A stretch of DNA of 64,000 bases from Iris pallida (Eukaryota > Streptophyta > Magnoliopsida > Asparagales > Iridaceae): assembly GCA_029216955.1 (NCBI GenBank), contig JANAVB010042263.1, positions 124,001 through 188,000 on the forward strand, in the 5' to 3' direction. Made by a program: the position numbers and the translations under genes. This document shows positions 1-11,699 of the stretch, in pieces. Every line of letters starts with the position of its first letter. The first letter of the stretch is position 1. The notes under the pieces are model-generated. The model was not told the DNA's origin and searched no databases. It worked only from the letters and a program-made list of their open reading frames with translations.

Positions 1-65
1 GAAGCAACAGAGTTAAAGAATTCAATCGAAGTCCAAGGACGTAAAGCCGTGCTCTGATACCATTA
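1..65 (-). other. Internal leader and tRNA primer binding site of an LTR retrotransposon entering from the left
   Basis: Read on the minus strand, bases 62-51 are TGGTATCAGAGC, the classical plant primer binding site complementary to the 3' end of initiator methionine tRNA. A 3-base spacer (63-65) separates it from the LTR that starts at 66. The site must lie just inside a 5' LTR, so the body of this element lies left of the window and the LTR at 66-2465 is its 5' LTR. Nothing coding can be seen in these 65 bases. Confidence 0.85.
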
Positions 66-2465
66 TGTCACGCCCCGCGTCCATAGGAGCGATCGTCCTC
101 GCTAAGGCGTGATGTCGCACGAGTCTAGATTGCGCTCGTGCAAGACGGGTTCCATAACGATCGATTACAGCAGCTGCGACAGGGTCGTCGCACATAAGTC
201 CCAAGCAGAGACATTGAAGAATAGTAGCGAAAATTTAAAGCAAAATACAAGTCATTCACAAGATACATTTTATTGATATTGGAACAAAGATTAAAAAGGG
301 GGCACGAGGCCAATATTACAATCACTCAAGCTCACTATTCTCATATTACAAGTCACTCAGCTCTCTCTCATCTCTCAATACATGTCTTGAGCCAGCGGAT
401 GCATTGGATAGGCGACGTCCATACATAATGTCCCGTATAAGTCTAGACTCCACGCGGCTGCACGCTTCGAATCGCCAAGGAACTTCGTGCCTCGACGCAT
501 CCAAGCGAGCTCCGCGCCACGAGCTTCTACCTGTGCCTGCACATAAAAACTGTATGGGTGTCAGTACTCAACTTTACTGGTGGTGTGAGCTCCTCGCCCA
601 CCTATACAAAATCAACACGTTCATTTACTTTGTGCAACATAGTCCCTTTATGATTGTCTTTCTACTCTTGCCTTAGGATCAGTTTTAGGACATAAACTCT
701 CGGCCTATTTTGTGTCTCTAGACCATTTACGTGCCTTGCACTAGCAACTTACTTATACTTTGCCTCTAAACCTTCTCGTGTCAACAACGTCAACTTATTA
801 AGTCGTATTTGCCTTTCGGCCAATACTCAAAGACGCAACTACATGATAGTACCCAATTTCTATGTGACCGTGCTACAAGTCCATATTGAGGTCGTGCCTC
901 GCAACAAGGTATGACTTAACCATATCGCCGCCTCGCGGCCCTTTCTACTTTAATCACCAACTGACCCAATCAAGACTTGTGGACTAAGTGTCACTCGACC
1001 GACTTTGTCTTGCAACGCTTCCTGACTTAAACTCGAAATGACTCAAACCCAATATATGCAACTCTATGCCAACAACTTAAGACTCGATGCCACATCTCGT
1101 ACAGAAGTACGGTATCAACGTTGCGGCCAAATCTTAGGCCCAAACATTATCTTCCAAAACGTACACACATTCAACTCGACACATTCCAAAGGCATACACG
1201 TGGATAGCCGCTATATGCCGACTCATCTATATGAAAGGTCACTAGCACCACAAGCTATCCTGGACTTATAGCTTTGTTAATCGACGACCCTTTCAGTGCA
1301 AGTAGCGAGCCCCGTTGAAAGTTCCCGAATAACCTGAGCGGTACTCCCAGCTCGGCTATATCGTGTTTCCTCTTAGGCCGAAACGATCCCTTGGCCCGGG
1401 TTGCCGCTCGAAGAAACAATCGCCTTTGTCGACAAGTTGCCCAATGACCATGCAAGACTCGACTCGAACTGACATCTCATACAGTCATTATTCTTCTAAT
1501 GTTACCATCTCTCAGGGCCAAATTCAATGCTTCTCACATCTAAGACCGCCTCGACGACCCATGGTCGCGAGCATTCTTCCTTCTTGCCCTATCATTTCAT
1601 TCGACTCAGGAACGACAATTTGAGAGCCCTTCTTCTAACTCAATTTAATCAACAGTGGCCCGTGCCTTAAAAATACTAAGTCTGTGACATCGTGCCTTAA
1701 ACCAACTTGAACTCTATGCGATACTTCCGTCCAAGACATACTTTATATGATGGACCTTGAGACCGTAAGACTATGTGGTTAAACCCCGTCGTAGAACTCG
1801 TAGGACCGTGCTTGCTACTACTCCGATAGCCTAACATAACTTGTCTAACTTAATCGTGCAACAACTTGACGAGCAAAGACTGCGTCAAGCCTTGCATCAT
1901 GGGAACGTGCCGTACACGCGATCGACTTTGAATAACCAAGCTATTTGGGTGCCCAGACTTATGCCACAGGCCGTGCAATACAACTTTAACCCGTGGGGCG
2001 AGCAAAGGCTATGCCAAGTCTTGCGTCGTGGAAGCGTGCATGCTTTATCGAGCATTTACACGGGCGACGTCTATGACTTAGGTAAATTCACAACTCTTTG
2101 GCGAAAACCATCTTTTCTTCTCCCAAGCCACGGGACGAAGGATCGAGTGTCATTTTTAAAGCCATCGTATAACAATTCTAAGCAACCGTGGGACGTTTTC
2201 CATGTTCTAACTCGATCCGACCTGTCGGGATTATTCCCTTAGCTATGTGGATACGTTTCTTTTATTATCAAGCCTAACTTGTACAAGTTGAAAACATGTG
2301 ATTTATTATGTGAAGGCTAAGATGATGCAAGTTTACCGAAACTACCCCACCTGAGCGAGGAGCCGCCTCGACCGAACGAGTCTTCGAGCAGCCGTTGCAA
2401 GGCTAAGTTCGAACGTCGTCGGCGTTCCGATTCCTCCGATTGACTGAGCGAGACAGGACACTATA
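66..2465 (-). repeat. 5' LTR of a minus-strand LTR retrotransposon (family P/Q), about 2.4 kb
   Basis: The left edge is TGTCACGCCCCGCG beside the primer binding site. The right edge reads GACAGGACACTATA, where the same-family copy Q (4851-44837) has the complement of TGTAGTGCCCCGTC, so the outer terminus has decayed from TGTA to TATA. The 2400-bp length agrees with 2458 bp for Q. The poly(A) signal AATAAA is present on the minus strand at 274-269. The only open frames are short and unsupported. The LTR sits inside an older LTR whose remainder starts at 2466. Its target duplication cannot be tested because the other end is outside the window. Confidence 0.8.
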
Positions 2466-4034
2466 GGTGAGTGCCCTAGTGCACGAGCTATGTACATTGA
2501 ACACTAAGGCATAGAACATGAAAATACGGCTTCAATGCGTGCATCAAGTGCATGACGTGAAGGAAAAGATGATAAATGTGTCAAGACGTGCGTACGTGTA
2601 CGAGATCATAAAAGATGGCTTCGTTACGAAAGAGTACAGTTGTGGCATGAATGTGACGGAACTGTCAGATATGACATGATGCCTCGAAAACTTTCAGGAC
2701 CTTTAGATCGTTCGGTTGACGAACATTGAGTTGAGACATGATGCCATTGAATATTGAAATAAAGTATGAAATGTGAGAACATAGAAAATTAATGGAAGAA
2801 ATACGAGATGATAAAGTCTGAGTCTCGAACTCAAGACTATGTTTGATTGTTTGAATAATAGTGTGTTGCATGGTCGAATGAACTTGATGAAATTGAGATA
2901 ATCTCTCGTGCACGGGAATGTTCCCTTCGAACGGGTGCGTCGGGGGCACCGGGACCGTTCGGCCTAGGAGGAATATAATCTTTGATGGGCGCACATTTGT
3001 AAGACGACTAGCAACCGATTATAGATATGAAAAGCCACAAAAGATGGTATGCATACGGTATATCTTCGGTTGTTTGGGATAGCAACCCAACCCGTGAAGC
3101 GCCGGGCTACCCAATTTGAGAAAAGAAAAGAGAGAAAGAAAAGAAAGGAAAGAAAATGAAAGAGAAACAAGTTTAGTCCATTCTGGCGCGGATACGCCAA
3201 CGACCTTCATATAGTTAAAGAACGATGGGTTGAAAGTATAGGCACGTATGTATCCTGCACACATAGTTCCTGCAAAGAGAGCAGTTATAACATGATAGAG
3301 AAGAAATAGGGCGTATTCACCTTGCGTCGGTGCAAGGACGAGTGTGTCTATGTTGGTAAGAAGTCGCGCCACGAAACAAACACGAGATTGCTTGCCTGCT
3401 TGCCTACTAAATTCGAATAATATGCTTGCCATGATAACATGCTTTACCGCTTTCAAATATGCCATAAAATTGACCCCAAGGAGAATATAGCAAGATCATA
3501 AGCTAAATTGCATGATTGAACATAAATACTAAAATGTCGGTATAGAAAGTTGGTATTTTTATCAGTACATACGTGGACGAACGTACTGATCCCCCACCAG
3601 CTTTCATAGAGGGTGTAGGGAATGGATTGCTCGTAGTGAATCTTCGTTTGATCGCACAAAGGCATGGAATATCGTAGCATTTGAAGCGTGCGATTGCATT
3701 GACGCTCGGACTTACAACATGATTGATGCGGCCGAGATATAGAAGGCATGATGTATGGAACGGTGAAATCCTTTGTGGGCAAGAGAGAACTTGAGTGTTG
3801 TAGCCAATCTGGCAAATTCAGTTGAGCTATTGAAAGACTTTGTAATCTCGGTTCATTATCAATAAAGAGAATTATTTCGTATACTCTGTTTTCTTCTGTT
3901 TGCTAATATCAAATCAAAGATAACCATTTTGAGAACTTATCATCTTGCCTTGCACGAGCGCAACTCCAGGCTTGTGCGGCATCATGCCCCCTGCGAAGAC
4001 GATGATTCGGGTGATTCCGGGTCGGGGCGTGACA
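2466..4034 (+). repeat. LTR remnant related to the LTRs of the 48-56 kb element, plus orientation, 5' part missing
   Basis: The end (3945-4034) is the reverse complement of the first ~90 bases of the LTR at 48084, finishing GGGTCGGGGCGTGACA. The CGTGCR-type direct repeats and the poly(A) signal AATAAA (3861-3866) are shared with it. The 5' part is cut off by the element at 66-2465, which inserted here. A purine-only tract at about 3117-3172 (GAAAAG-type units) is a low-complexity expansion. Several minus-strand open frames of 78-148 codons in 2964-3815 have no recognisable protein and lie in LTR sequence, so I do not call them genes. Confidence 0.75.
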
Positions 4035-4072
4035 CACAGAACCCCTCAGACGTGCAGCGAGCCATTTCTTCG

Positions 4073-4397
4073 TCAAAGGAGACCACTTCCTGAAGCAGCC
4101 ATTGGCTCGCGGCAGCTCCTGAGCCTCTTCCAGCCTAACAAAGGCATGCAGCCGCTATGAGCAAGGCAGAGAACAACTTGTAGCTCTTCGGGTTGGCAAT
4201 CAACCCAAACCCTGTCGTTAGGACCTCCAAGACGTGGCTTAGGTTCTAACTCCTCATGGTGGGTATTCTGGTACATCTCGACACTCATCAGCAGTACTTG
4301 TACAAAGAGAACTTTTTTGAACGAAGGGATCCACAACCAACAGCCAACTTGTGTAAGGCCAACGACGACCGTTCAAAGCTAAGTCTGGGTCAAGCAT
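4073..4397 (-). CDS. Unidentified possible 5' coding region behind a promoter-like segment
   Basis: I do not recognise this sequence. Downstream (minus strand) of a TATA box and G-box, the first ATG is at 4397 and opens a 47-codon frame ending at 4254. A second, overlapping frame starts at 4336 and runs 87 codons to 4073. Neither shows a family motif, signal peptide or membrane segment. The stretch differs from the adjoining LTRs in being neither AT-rich nor repeated elsewhere in the window. The segment ends at an LTR edge (4034), so any gene would be truncated. It may equally be a leader of an unrecognised transposon. The coding claim is weak; the interval is reported because it is one of few stretches not explained by repeats. 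Confidence 0.2.
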
Positions 4398-4448
4398 GGT
4401 GTTGGGAATGCTAAGAGAGGAAGATACGACTATTCATAAAAACTCTTC

Positions 4449-4490
4449 CTTATATAGGGTGAGTGTGGTCCAAACCACAGGCCACGTGGC
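4449..4490 (-). promoter_or_regulatory. Promoter-like pair: TATA box and perfect G-box palindrome
   Basis: On the minus strand GCCACGTGGC (4490-4481), a perfect G-box palindrome, lies about 30 bases upstream of CTATATAAGG (4458-4449), a good plant TATA box. Spacing and order suit a light- or ABA-type plant promoter driving transcription towards 4400. The first ATG is about 50 bases beyond the TATA box. Binding by bZIP or bHLH factors is known for this motif in general; its use here is inferred. Confidence 0.45.
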
Positions 4491-4506
4491 CGTCGATTAA
4501 AGACTC

Positions 4507-4696
4507 CCAAATTAATGGGATAAACCTAGGACTCAGTATAATGAATCTCATTTAATAGGTTCATTTTACTAAGTCCTAAGCCCAAATTAATGGGATGAAC
4601 CTAGGGCTCAGTATAAAGAATCTCATTTAATATGTTCATTTAACTAAGTCGTAAGCCTAAATTAATGGGATTAACCTAGGGCTCAGTATAATGACT
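4507..4696. repeat. 75-bp tandem repeat, about 2.5 copies
   Basis: The motif AAATTAATGGGAT...ACCTAGG..CTCAGTATAA recurs at about 4509, 4584 and 4659, a period of 75 bases with a few substitutions. The array lies directly upstream of the G-box/TATA pair (minus-strand sense) and runs straight into the palindromic minisatellite. Confidence 0.8.
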
Positions 4697-4850
4697 ATTC
4701 TCCTGCAAGCCATTCTCCGTCATTTTAACACGGAGAATGAAAATTCTCTGTGATTTTAACACGGATAAAGACCATTCTCATTCATTTTAACACGAAGAAT
4801 GGCCATTCTCCGTAATTTTAGCACGGAGAATGACAATTCTTTATTATTTT
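4697..4850. repeat. Palindromic ~30-bp minisatellite, left part
   Basis: Units have the form ATTCTCCGT-N-ATTTTAACACGGAGAAT, so each carries an inverted repeat ATTCTCCGT/ACGGAGAAT. About five degenerate units are visible here. The array stops at ATTTT (4846-4850), which is the target duplication of solo LTR Q, and it continues at 44838 on the other side of the 40-kb nest. Confidence 0.85.
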
Positions 4851-6574
4851 TGTAGTGCCCCGTCCCGCTCAGTCAATCGGAGGAATCGAAATGCCAACGA
4901 CGCTCGGACTTAGCCATGCAACGGCTGCTCGAAGACCCGTACGATCGAGGCAACTCCTCGTTTAGGTGGGTGGCTTCGGTGAACTTGCCTCAGCTTGGCC
5001 TTCACACTAAAACAAAAGTTTACAAATGCACAAGTAGGCTTAATAATAAAAGAGACGAATTCATATAGCTAAGAGAATAATCCCAAGTCGGGTCGATTGA
5101 GTTAAGAATATAGAAAGGTCCTACGGTCGGCTTAGAAATATTGCACAATGTGCTTTCAAAATGACACTCAGTCCTTCATCCTATGGCTTGGGAGAAGAAA
5201 AGATGGTCTTCGCCATAAAGCTATGAATTAGTCTAAGTCATAGGCGTCGTCCGCACAAATGCTTGGTAAAGCATGCACGGTTCCAGCGTCTAAGGCTTGG
5301 CATAGCCTTTGCTCAACCCACGGGTTAAGTTGCAGCGCACGGCTTGTGGGTAAGTCTAGGCACCCAAAGAACTTGGTTGTTCAAAGTCGAACGCGTGTAC
5401 GGTACATTTCCATGATGCAAGGCTTGATTTAGCCTTTTCTCGTTAAGTTATTGCACGATTGAGTTAGGCAACAAGTTATGTCGGGCTAGCTAAGTCATTC
5501 TAGCACTAGCCTACGATTTCTACGGTTGTCATAGCCACATGATCCCACGATCTTAAGGCTCATCATATGGAGTATGACTTGAGCGATAGCATCATATAGA
5601 ACGCAAGTTGGTAAGGCACGAGCTACGGTTGGTTCAGTAAAAGAAGTTAGCCACGGTCTATGGCACCTAAAGAACAGGTTTTGTTCAAGTTAAACAGGAA
5701 GGCTATACAATAGCCGTTTCTTGGATTTCAAAGAATGGAAAGTTCGAGCAATGGTTTGTCGCAAAGGTAGTCCCTTGTTTGGGAGTCTCATGGTTCCAAT
5801 GCACGTTTTGCATGATATGGTTTCGAGCACGTTTTGCTTAAGAGTATGGTTTGAGTCGTTCCACATATTAGGCCATACATTTACGTGAGTCTAGATGAAG
5901 CCTTGTAGGTGCGTGGTCATAGACAACTTGTCGACAAGGACGATGTTTCTTCGGATCGGCAACCTGGGCCTAGGATACCGATCCGACCATGGAGAAAACA
6001 CGATATAGCTGATGCTGGATAGGCAACCAGGGATTCGGTGGGCTGTCATTGGAGATAGCTATATTGACCGACCCATCCTATTCCTAGCTATGTCCACGAT
6101 GGCTAGTCAATGCCAGTGACCTTTCATATAGGTAAGTTGGCATGCTGAGCGGCTATCCGCATGCATGATGTCAATCGAATCAAAAGAAGTGTAAACACAT
6201 CATAAACTGAGTCAAGGAAAGGTATGCAAGGTTGCAACACCAGTATGAAGCCTAGGATTTGGCTATAGCAAAGGCATGTGCTTCGGCACAAGATGTGACG
6301 TCGAGTATTTGGTTGTTAGCACAGAGTTGCATAAGTCGGATTTGAGTCATTAAGAGTTAAGTCAAGAAGGGCCGTAGGGTGTCACGACCCGTACCCTAGA
6401 GTAAGGAAACGAGAAGTGGGTACGTCCAGCCTACGATGCAGTGTCGGCGACAGTATATCCACTCCGAATGGAGGTGACATAACAAAATACAGTCTCAATC
6501 ACATCTAAGGCAGAAATACGATAAGATAGATAGATATGAAATGAATCCACAAAAAGATACAAACAGATAGAAGT

Positions 6575-6841
6575 CTAAGTGTCTAAGATATCACAAATCC
6601 AGAAAATATTCCAAATCTCAAATACAGTAATCCGTAGAATAAATACATCTAAAAAATGACTACTATAAACTATTGGTGTCTCATCCACTGCTAAGGGATC
6701 CTGCTGGAGATCCAGGTCACAACAATCCTCTATGGTAGTCCCATAATAGGTAGTACAGAGCGCCTCGTCCTCATCCTCTATAATATTTTCAACAGGTACA
6801 GTCAGGACAGGAGCGAGCACAATACATCTCATGCAAATCAT
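6575..6841 (-). CDS. Acidic LTR-embedded reading frame behind a conserved splice-acceptor-like signal (X, left copy)
   Basis: The frame continues from ATG at 6841 for 88 codons, but the conserved part begins after a splice-acceptor-like ATTATAG at 6778. The predicted residues there are EDEDEALCTTYYG followed by a DLDLQQDP segment. The same protein-level pattern appears in the paired LTR (24010-23898), where the frame ends at a TAG after about 37 codons. That stop is changed to TAT here, so this copy runs on into non-conserved sequence. A CTGAC branch-point-like motif lies about 24 bases before the acceptor. No known family is recognised; function unknown. It could be merely homologous LTR sequence. 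Confidence 0.35.
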   Translation of the reverse strand: MICMRCIVLAPVLTVPVENIIEDEDEALCTTYYGTTIEDCCDLDLQQDPLAVDETPIVYSSHFLDVFILRITVFEIWNIFWICDILDT

Positions 6842-8159
6842 AACAGGTTAGGAAATATAAACATGCTAGAGAGTAAGATACATAAAACTGAAAGAACAAC
6901 ATGATATAAAAGAGAGACTGTAAGTAAATATCTACAATATATATCGAGAACTATCAGTGGCTAGTAATTCAGAGTACAAGATAAACATGTGAACAGCTGG
7001 ATGTGATTTATGACTATACTAAAGAGGTGATTCATGACTATACTACTTTGAAATTATTCACATGTTTAGTTCTACTCCCCCATCCCCAATCAATACACAA
7101 GGATCCAGTCAAGTTACATTAAGATTCATGACTACGCTACTGGCTCATAAAGAGTGATTCAAGAGTGATTCATGAATAGATTCGTGAAGGCTCTGTGATT
7201 CATGAGAGTAAAGGAATCACAAGCAGATTCATGATATAGAAGCATGAGATACATGATGTAAGTGAAACACACGAGACATGAGTATCTGATGCTCCCGAGG
7301 GGGATAACATCTCATGAATGAATCCATATAGTACTAATCCGTGTTACCAACGTGTCAGCATCAAGTAAAGTAATCTAAAACAGGAATATAATCCTAAACA
7401 ACATATGAAATGATCAGAGAATGTACTCGCCTGGTATCCTGAATATCTGAAGAGAATATATTGTCCGAAGAGTGATGTCTGGCTCCTATAGAACAGTACA
7501 AGTCACTACATGTCCAAAATAATAAAATAGACTGCTACAATGCATTCTACATGATATTGGGGTCAATCTAGGCTAAAGTCAACCTTTGGTCAACTCTAGT
7601 CAACTACATTAGTCAAACTAGGTCAACTAGGTCAAGACTAACCCAAATAAGTCTCACTAACCCTAGCCAGTCTATCCTAGCAAGCACACATAATTACAAG
7701 GCTATACCAGTCTACCAACACACAAGTCACATGTGTATACATGCCATATAAACATAGGTAATATTATAGGAATCTACATGGGCTATGTGCCATAGGCTAC
7801 ATAGGCCAATACAATCTATATTGGTAATACATTGTTTTCACACATTGTATACACACTACACCAAAATGGCTATTTTGGAACACTAGGCATTTTTCAATCC
7901 GGAATGCTTATTGGTCGTACCTAGGTGCTAAAACGGCATAAAAGTGTTCCAAATCAAAAAAGCGTTCCAGATATATATAATTCTAATTTTTAGAAAATTA
8001 TTTATTTAGGAATGCTTCTATAGTGTTCCAAATACGTTTCAAATTGAGAATGTCATACATGTGCATCTCATGTGCTTACTAGAAAAGTGTTCCAAGAAAA
8101 GAAAATAAAAACCTTTTTCCTCCTGATATCTTTTTTTTCCCTAAACTCTCCTCTCCCCT

Positions 8160-8296
8160 CAAATTGACGACCTAGCCGATCTCGTCGTCCGCGGAGAGAT
8201 AGGCTCCTTGACGAGCCTCACGACCGCCTCGACGAGTCCTTCAATGCCAGCCAGGGCCGCCGCCCTTCCCTTGTCGACGACGACGGCGAGCACCCT
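8160..8296 (-). pseudogene. Captured U-box (PUB) E3 ligase fragment, ARM-repeat part, distal piece
   Basis: The minus strand reads KGRAAALAGIEGLVEAVVRL followed by VKEPISP, resembling the ARM-repeat region of plant U-box ligases of the PUB22/23/24 type, where an EGL-V-AVV-LVKEPISP-like stretch is usual. It continues the fragment at 11274-11640 in order and strand, the two being separated only by the solo LTR 8297-11273 with duplication ACCCT. GC-rich codon use contrasts with the AT-rich transposon around it. Only a few dozen codons remain, so it cannot encode a ligase. Confidence 0.7.
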
Positions 8297-8984
8297 TGTC
8301 ACGCCCCAGAACCAGAACACTGGAGAGCGGGGGCAGACATAGCCAGCTACGTATAATGAAATGGGATCCATTCCACTATACAGTCACGACTGTCTAGATA
8401 TATGAGGGTTTATCTACAAGCCAACAGTCTCCTATGGTCAATAACAAGCTTAGTGTCTCAATCAACAAGCAAGTAATGATAGTTACAAGATATCAGACCA
8501 CCAAATATACAATTGTAAGGCGTCCCAAATATTACATATCTAGATGATCATGAAGCTAGTCGTACAAAATGTGAGGACTAGCAAGAGTTAAGTCATACAT
8601 GATCAACCTCGAGTTGCCAATCATGATTACAGTCCGTAGGCAGACAGAAGGTAAAGTGCATCGAGCTAACAAGTGCTCGTCGGCTAAATGCCTCAAAAGA
8701 ATAATGTATAATTACAGTGGAAGAACAAAAAGAAAACCCACTCGTTGCCCTGGTTACGTCTGGCGGTCACCATCGGGCTGGAAAGCAGGTAGATCCTTTG
8801 CTGCTTCTCCGGTATCTGGCCATACAAAACCAGCTGGGTCAGACCCCAGAAAGAGTAAGTGCCACAAAGGAGGCTTCACTTAAGAACTAAAACCAGCAAT
8901 TAGCACAATAATAATAAGGTAATAAAGACAGGAATTAAGAAAAAAAAACATAACAGGTGATATACGACGAGATAACCATGGGAC

Positions 8985-9055
8985 TATTCAGATAACCAGG
9001 TTACAACCCGTAAACCAAACAAGGACCGGGGTTGTAACCCTTCGTCTGAACGGAA
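8985..9055. other. Inverted repeat / hairpin conserved between two LTR families
   Basis: The arms GGTTACAACCC (8999-9009) and GGGTTGTAACC (about 9029-9039) flank a loop containing AAACCAAACAAGGACC. An outer arm pair (TTCAGA / TCTGAA) extends the stem. The same arms and loop, in the other orientation, occur at 17568-17631 in a different solo LTR. Conservation of both arms and loop suggests a functional RNA or DNA structure in the LTR; no role is known to me. Confidence 0.6.
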
Positions 9056-9634
9056 CTTGGCTTCTCCTACCATTTATCGGCAATATAATTAATATAAGAA
9101 ATCAAGACATGTAACAATCTTGTACAGGATCAAAACAAGACTAGACAGATTGAACGCCATCCAACAATCACGGCCAAGCAACAAGTATGGCTTGCTACTT
9201 TAACTAACTAGGCTTATCACAGGCCTAGTTACTAGCAAGATGCAATGAGAATTACAAGTCCGGTTACCTGTTTGTTACTACCTGAGTGATCCCAGCAAGA
9301 AAAGGAAAAGATAGCAGGATATAGCAGACACACTGTAGTAAGATACATGTGTCCTAAGGTACCACACTCGACGGCGAGCTGGAAGTGCGCTCATCTCGAC
9401 GGATAGCAACAAATCCCATGTATATATATATATAAGGCCGGGACCAAAGGGGCAACAGGTAACTGGAAAATTCTTCATGAACTATTTGATCAATCTAGTC
9501 ATTAACCTAGCCAGATTCAGTATGAATCCCTGACCGTGGTACTCAGGGATCATGCCCTAGACATGATGCAAGACACAACTGGACTAGTAGTTTATACAAG
9601 CACAATCATCCACGGTGTCCAGGCCAATGAATTG

Positions 9635-9830
9635 ATTTGTCAAGAGTGGGCCACGACGGGCCACTATCATTATCATTATTACTTATCAAGAGTGCGCCAC
9701 GACGGGCCACTATCAAACATGTCAGGGTACTTGTAAAGAGTGCACCACCACGGGTCACTGTCGTGTCATGAATTATCAGGTCAAGTTATCATGTCAGGAG
9801 TGCACCAGGACGGGCCACTATCAAGCATGT
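9635..9830. repeat. Irregular direct repeats with CCACGACGGGCCACTATC core
   Basis: Four copies of AGAGTG(G/C)(G/A)CCAC.ACGGG(C/T)CACT are seen at about 9644, 9690, 9738 and 9800, separated by ATCA-rich spacers. They lie within the solo LTR 8297-11273, just before the ATGCGGCT minisatellite. Confidence 0.7.
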
Positions 9831-10007
9831 CAGTTTTTGGTCACACCATGCCAGGTACAATTATCATTTCAATCATGTCAATCAAATCGGGATTATCAAG
9901 TTCGGGACAAAAGGCGTAAGGATATAAAATGGGCGTAAAAAATGCACAATAAGGAGTTACAAAACGTGGGCAAATAATGATAATTAACAGTACACAGGGC
10001 TATTGGA

Positions 10008-10585
10008 AAGTCATGCGGCTCAGGCATATGCGGCCAAGAAGTGATCACATGCGGCTGGGAGAAGAACAGCACATACGACTGGATGGGGTCAGGCGCATGC
10101 GGCTGATAAGGAAAAAGCCCATGCGGCTAAGAAGGAGTTCGGGTCCATGCGACTGGGAAGTGTAGTATCATGCGGCTGGGTATAAAAGGAGGCGCATATG
10201 GCTGGGTATAGAAGGAGGCGCATGCGGCTTAGTAGAAGCCCATGCGGCTGGGTCAACGTGGCTGCTTATGCGGCTGGGAGTGAAGGGTGCATATACGGCT
10301 GATAATGGACTCAGCCTCATGCGGCCAAGGGTGCTGATGCATATGCGGCTCGGGAGCAAGGCCTTATGCGGCCAGACAGGTTATACGCTTATGCGGCCAG
10401 GATATAAAGGGGGTGCATGCGGCTCAGTTAGGAGCTCATACGGCCAGGTCAGTTCAAGAGCTCATGCGGCTAAGAAGGAGTACAAGTTCATGCGGCCAAG
10501 AGAGACAAGGGCGCATATGCGGCTAAGTGGGTTAAAGTCCATGCGGCTGGGAGAACACTTGCCGCATGAAATGTTCATGCGGTCA
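10008..10585. repeat. ATGCGGCT/ATGCGGCC minisatellite, about 25 irregular units
   Basis: The octamer ATGCGGCT or ATGCGGCC, usually preceded by C and followed by RRG, recurs roughly every 17-30 bases across nearly 600 bases. The spacers are purine-rich and vary. Open frames of 60-130 codons through this array are by-products of the repeat and are not called as genes. Confidence 0.85.
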
Positions 10586-11273
10586 AGTCAAGTACTGTTC
10601 TTCTTCTCCAAAATTTCGAGAAGAAGAACACCAAGAAGCCATGGCCACCAAGCTGCATAGAACCTTCATCCGGAGTCCAAATCCGAACTTCCATAGGTCA
10701 AAATGGGGTAGAACGAAATTCTCAACAATATGGAACCATCAAAACTTAGTAATAACAAGATTAAGTAGATCAAAACCCAAGAAATCCAAAAATAACATAA
10801 ACTTAGATCTACAAGAATCTAGCCATGGAAAGTAAAAATGCCAAGTACTAAAGAGTGTTAGAATGCTGCAAAGAAGAGAATGGAATAATAAAATTCGGGT
10901 TCCTCCATGAAGCAAGATGCACTTTCCTAGACCTTCCTGGTAGGTGAGGAAGTTAATGGAGGAAGAAGAAAAGTAATGAGGAGAGAGAAGGAAGAAAGGG
11001 TTAATAAATGGGGAGGGTGGTGGTAGGTAGGGGTTCACCTTGGTTCATGATGAACCAAGTAAACCAAGCCAAGCCGAACCAACCCAATCCTTCTCCTATC
11101 CAAATAAAACCAAGCTCCACTAATCAGAATTAATCCATGAACGATAAATGACAATTAAACCACAATGCTAAATATGAAAATAAACCATAACTAACTAATC
11201 AAAGAAAAAGAGAAATACGGGTCAGAAATACGAACACGTATAAAATACGTATCACAAATTTCGGGGCACTACA

Positions 11274-11640
11274 ACCCTGACCAGCAGTACGGCGTTGAGC
11301 CTCCCTTCCAGGTCGCCCGACCGCAGGACCGACACGACGGACCCGCACCGTCTCGGGCGACTCGACGTGCCGGCGGGCGTCGCCCTCAAGGGGGAGGACA
11401 CACGCCAGCGCCGACACCGCCTCCGAACATGCCCTTTCGTCGCCCGAGAAGTCCAAGAGGGACGCGGCCAGGGCCCGGGCCGCGCTGTTCGACGAAATAC
11501 ACAGCCTGTTCCGCTCGCTCTCCCTGGCCAGCATCCTCATCTCGGTCGCCAGCTCGAGAAACCTCGCACGGTCGCACCGCGTGCTGGCCAGCTCGAGGTC
11601 GGCCAGCATCTCCTTGACCCGGGCCGGGGTCGCGGGTGCG
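11274..11640 (-). pseudogene. Captured U-box (PUB) E3 ligase fragment, central/ARM part, frameshifted
   Basis: From about 11640 downwards the minus strand reads IPTPYAPATPARVKEMLADL and then an ARESERNRLCI segment, matching the linker and first ARM repeats of plant PUB proteins, where R-A-L-L-A-L and ESERNRRCI-like segments are usual. At about 11310-11320 the frame shifts; the family pattern resumes in another frame as VVSVLRSGDLEGRLNAVLLV, then stops at the solo LTR insertion and resumes at 8296. In a functional ligase this region would bind substrates or partners. Here it is a broken transduplicate inside a CACTA element. Confidence 0.85.
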
Positions 11641-11699
11641 TATGGGGTGGGGATGCAGTCGACGTCGAGGGACTCGTGGGCGACGCATCAGTCCTGTAC

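Larger units (their letters stand above)
8297..11273 (-). repeat. Solo LTR (2977 bp) inside the CACTA element, duplication ACCCT
   Basis: Edges are TGTCACGCCCCAGAACC (8297) and TTTCGGGGCACTACA (11273), giving TGTAGTGCCCC...GGGGCGTGACA on the minus strand. Perfect 5-bp duplications ACCCT lie at 8292-8296 and 11274-11278, and they fall inside a captured U-box gene fragment. No primer site, second LTR or pol is present. It contains a large hairpin (about 8985-9055), direct repeats around CCACGACGGGCCACTATC (9640-9830) and an ATGCGGCT minisatellite (about 10010-10585). A 94-codon plus-strand frame (8599-8883) has no recognisable domain and is not supported as a gene. Confidence 0.88.

Noticed and set aside
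10268..10835. Frames of 89-130 codons with MRLG-like repeats
   Set aside because: They read through the ATGCGGCT minisatellite and its flank; the repetition is at DNA level and not periodic in codons.
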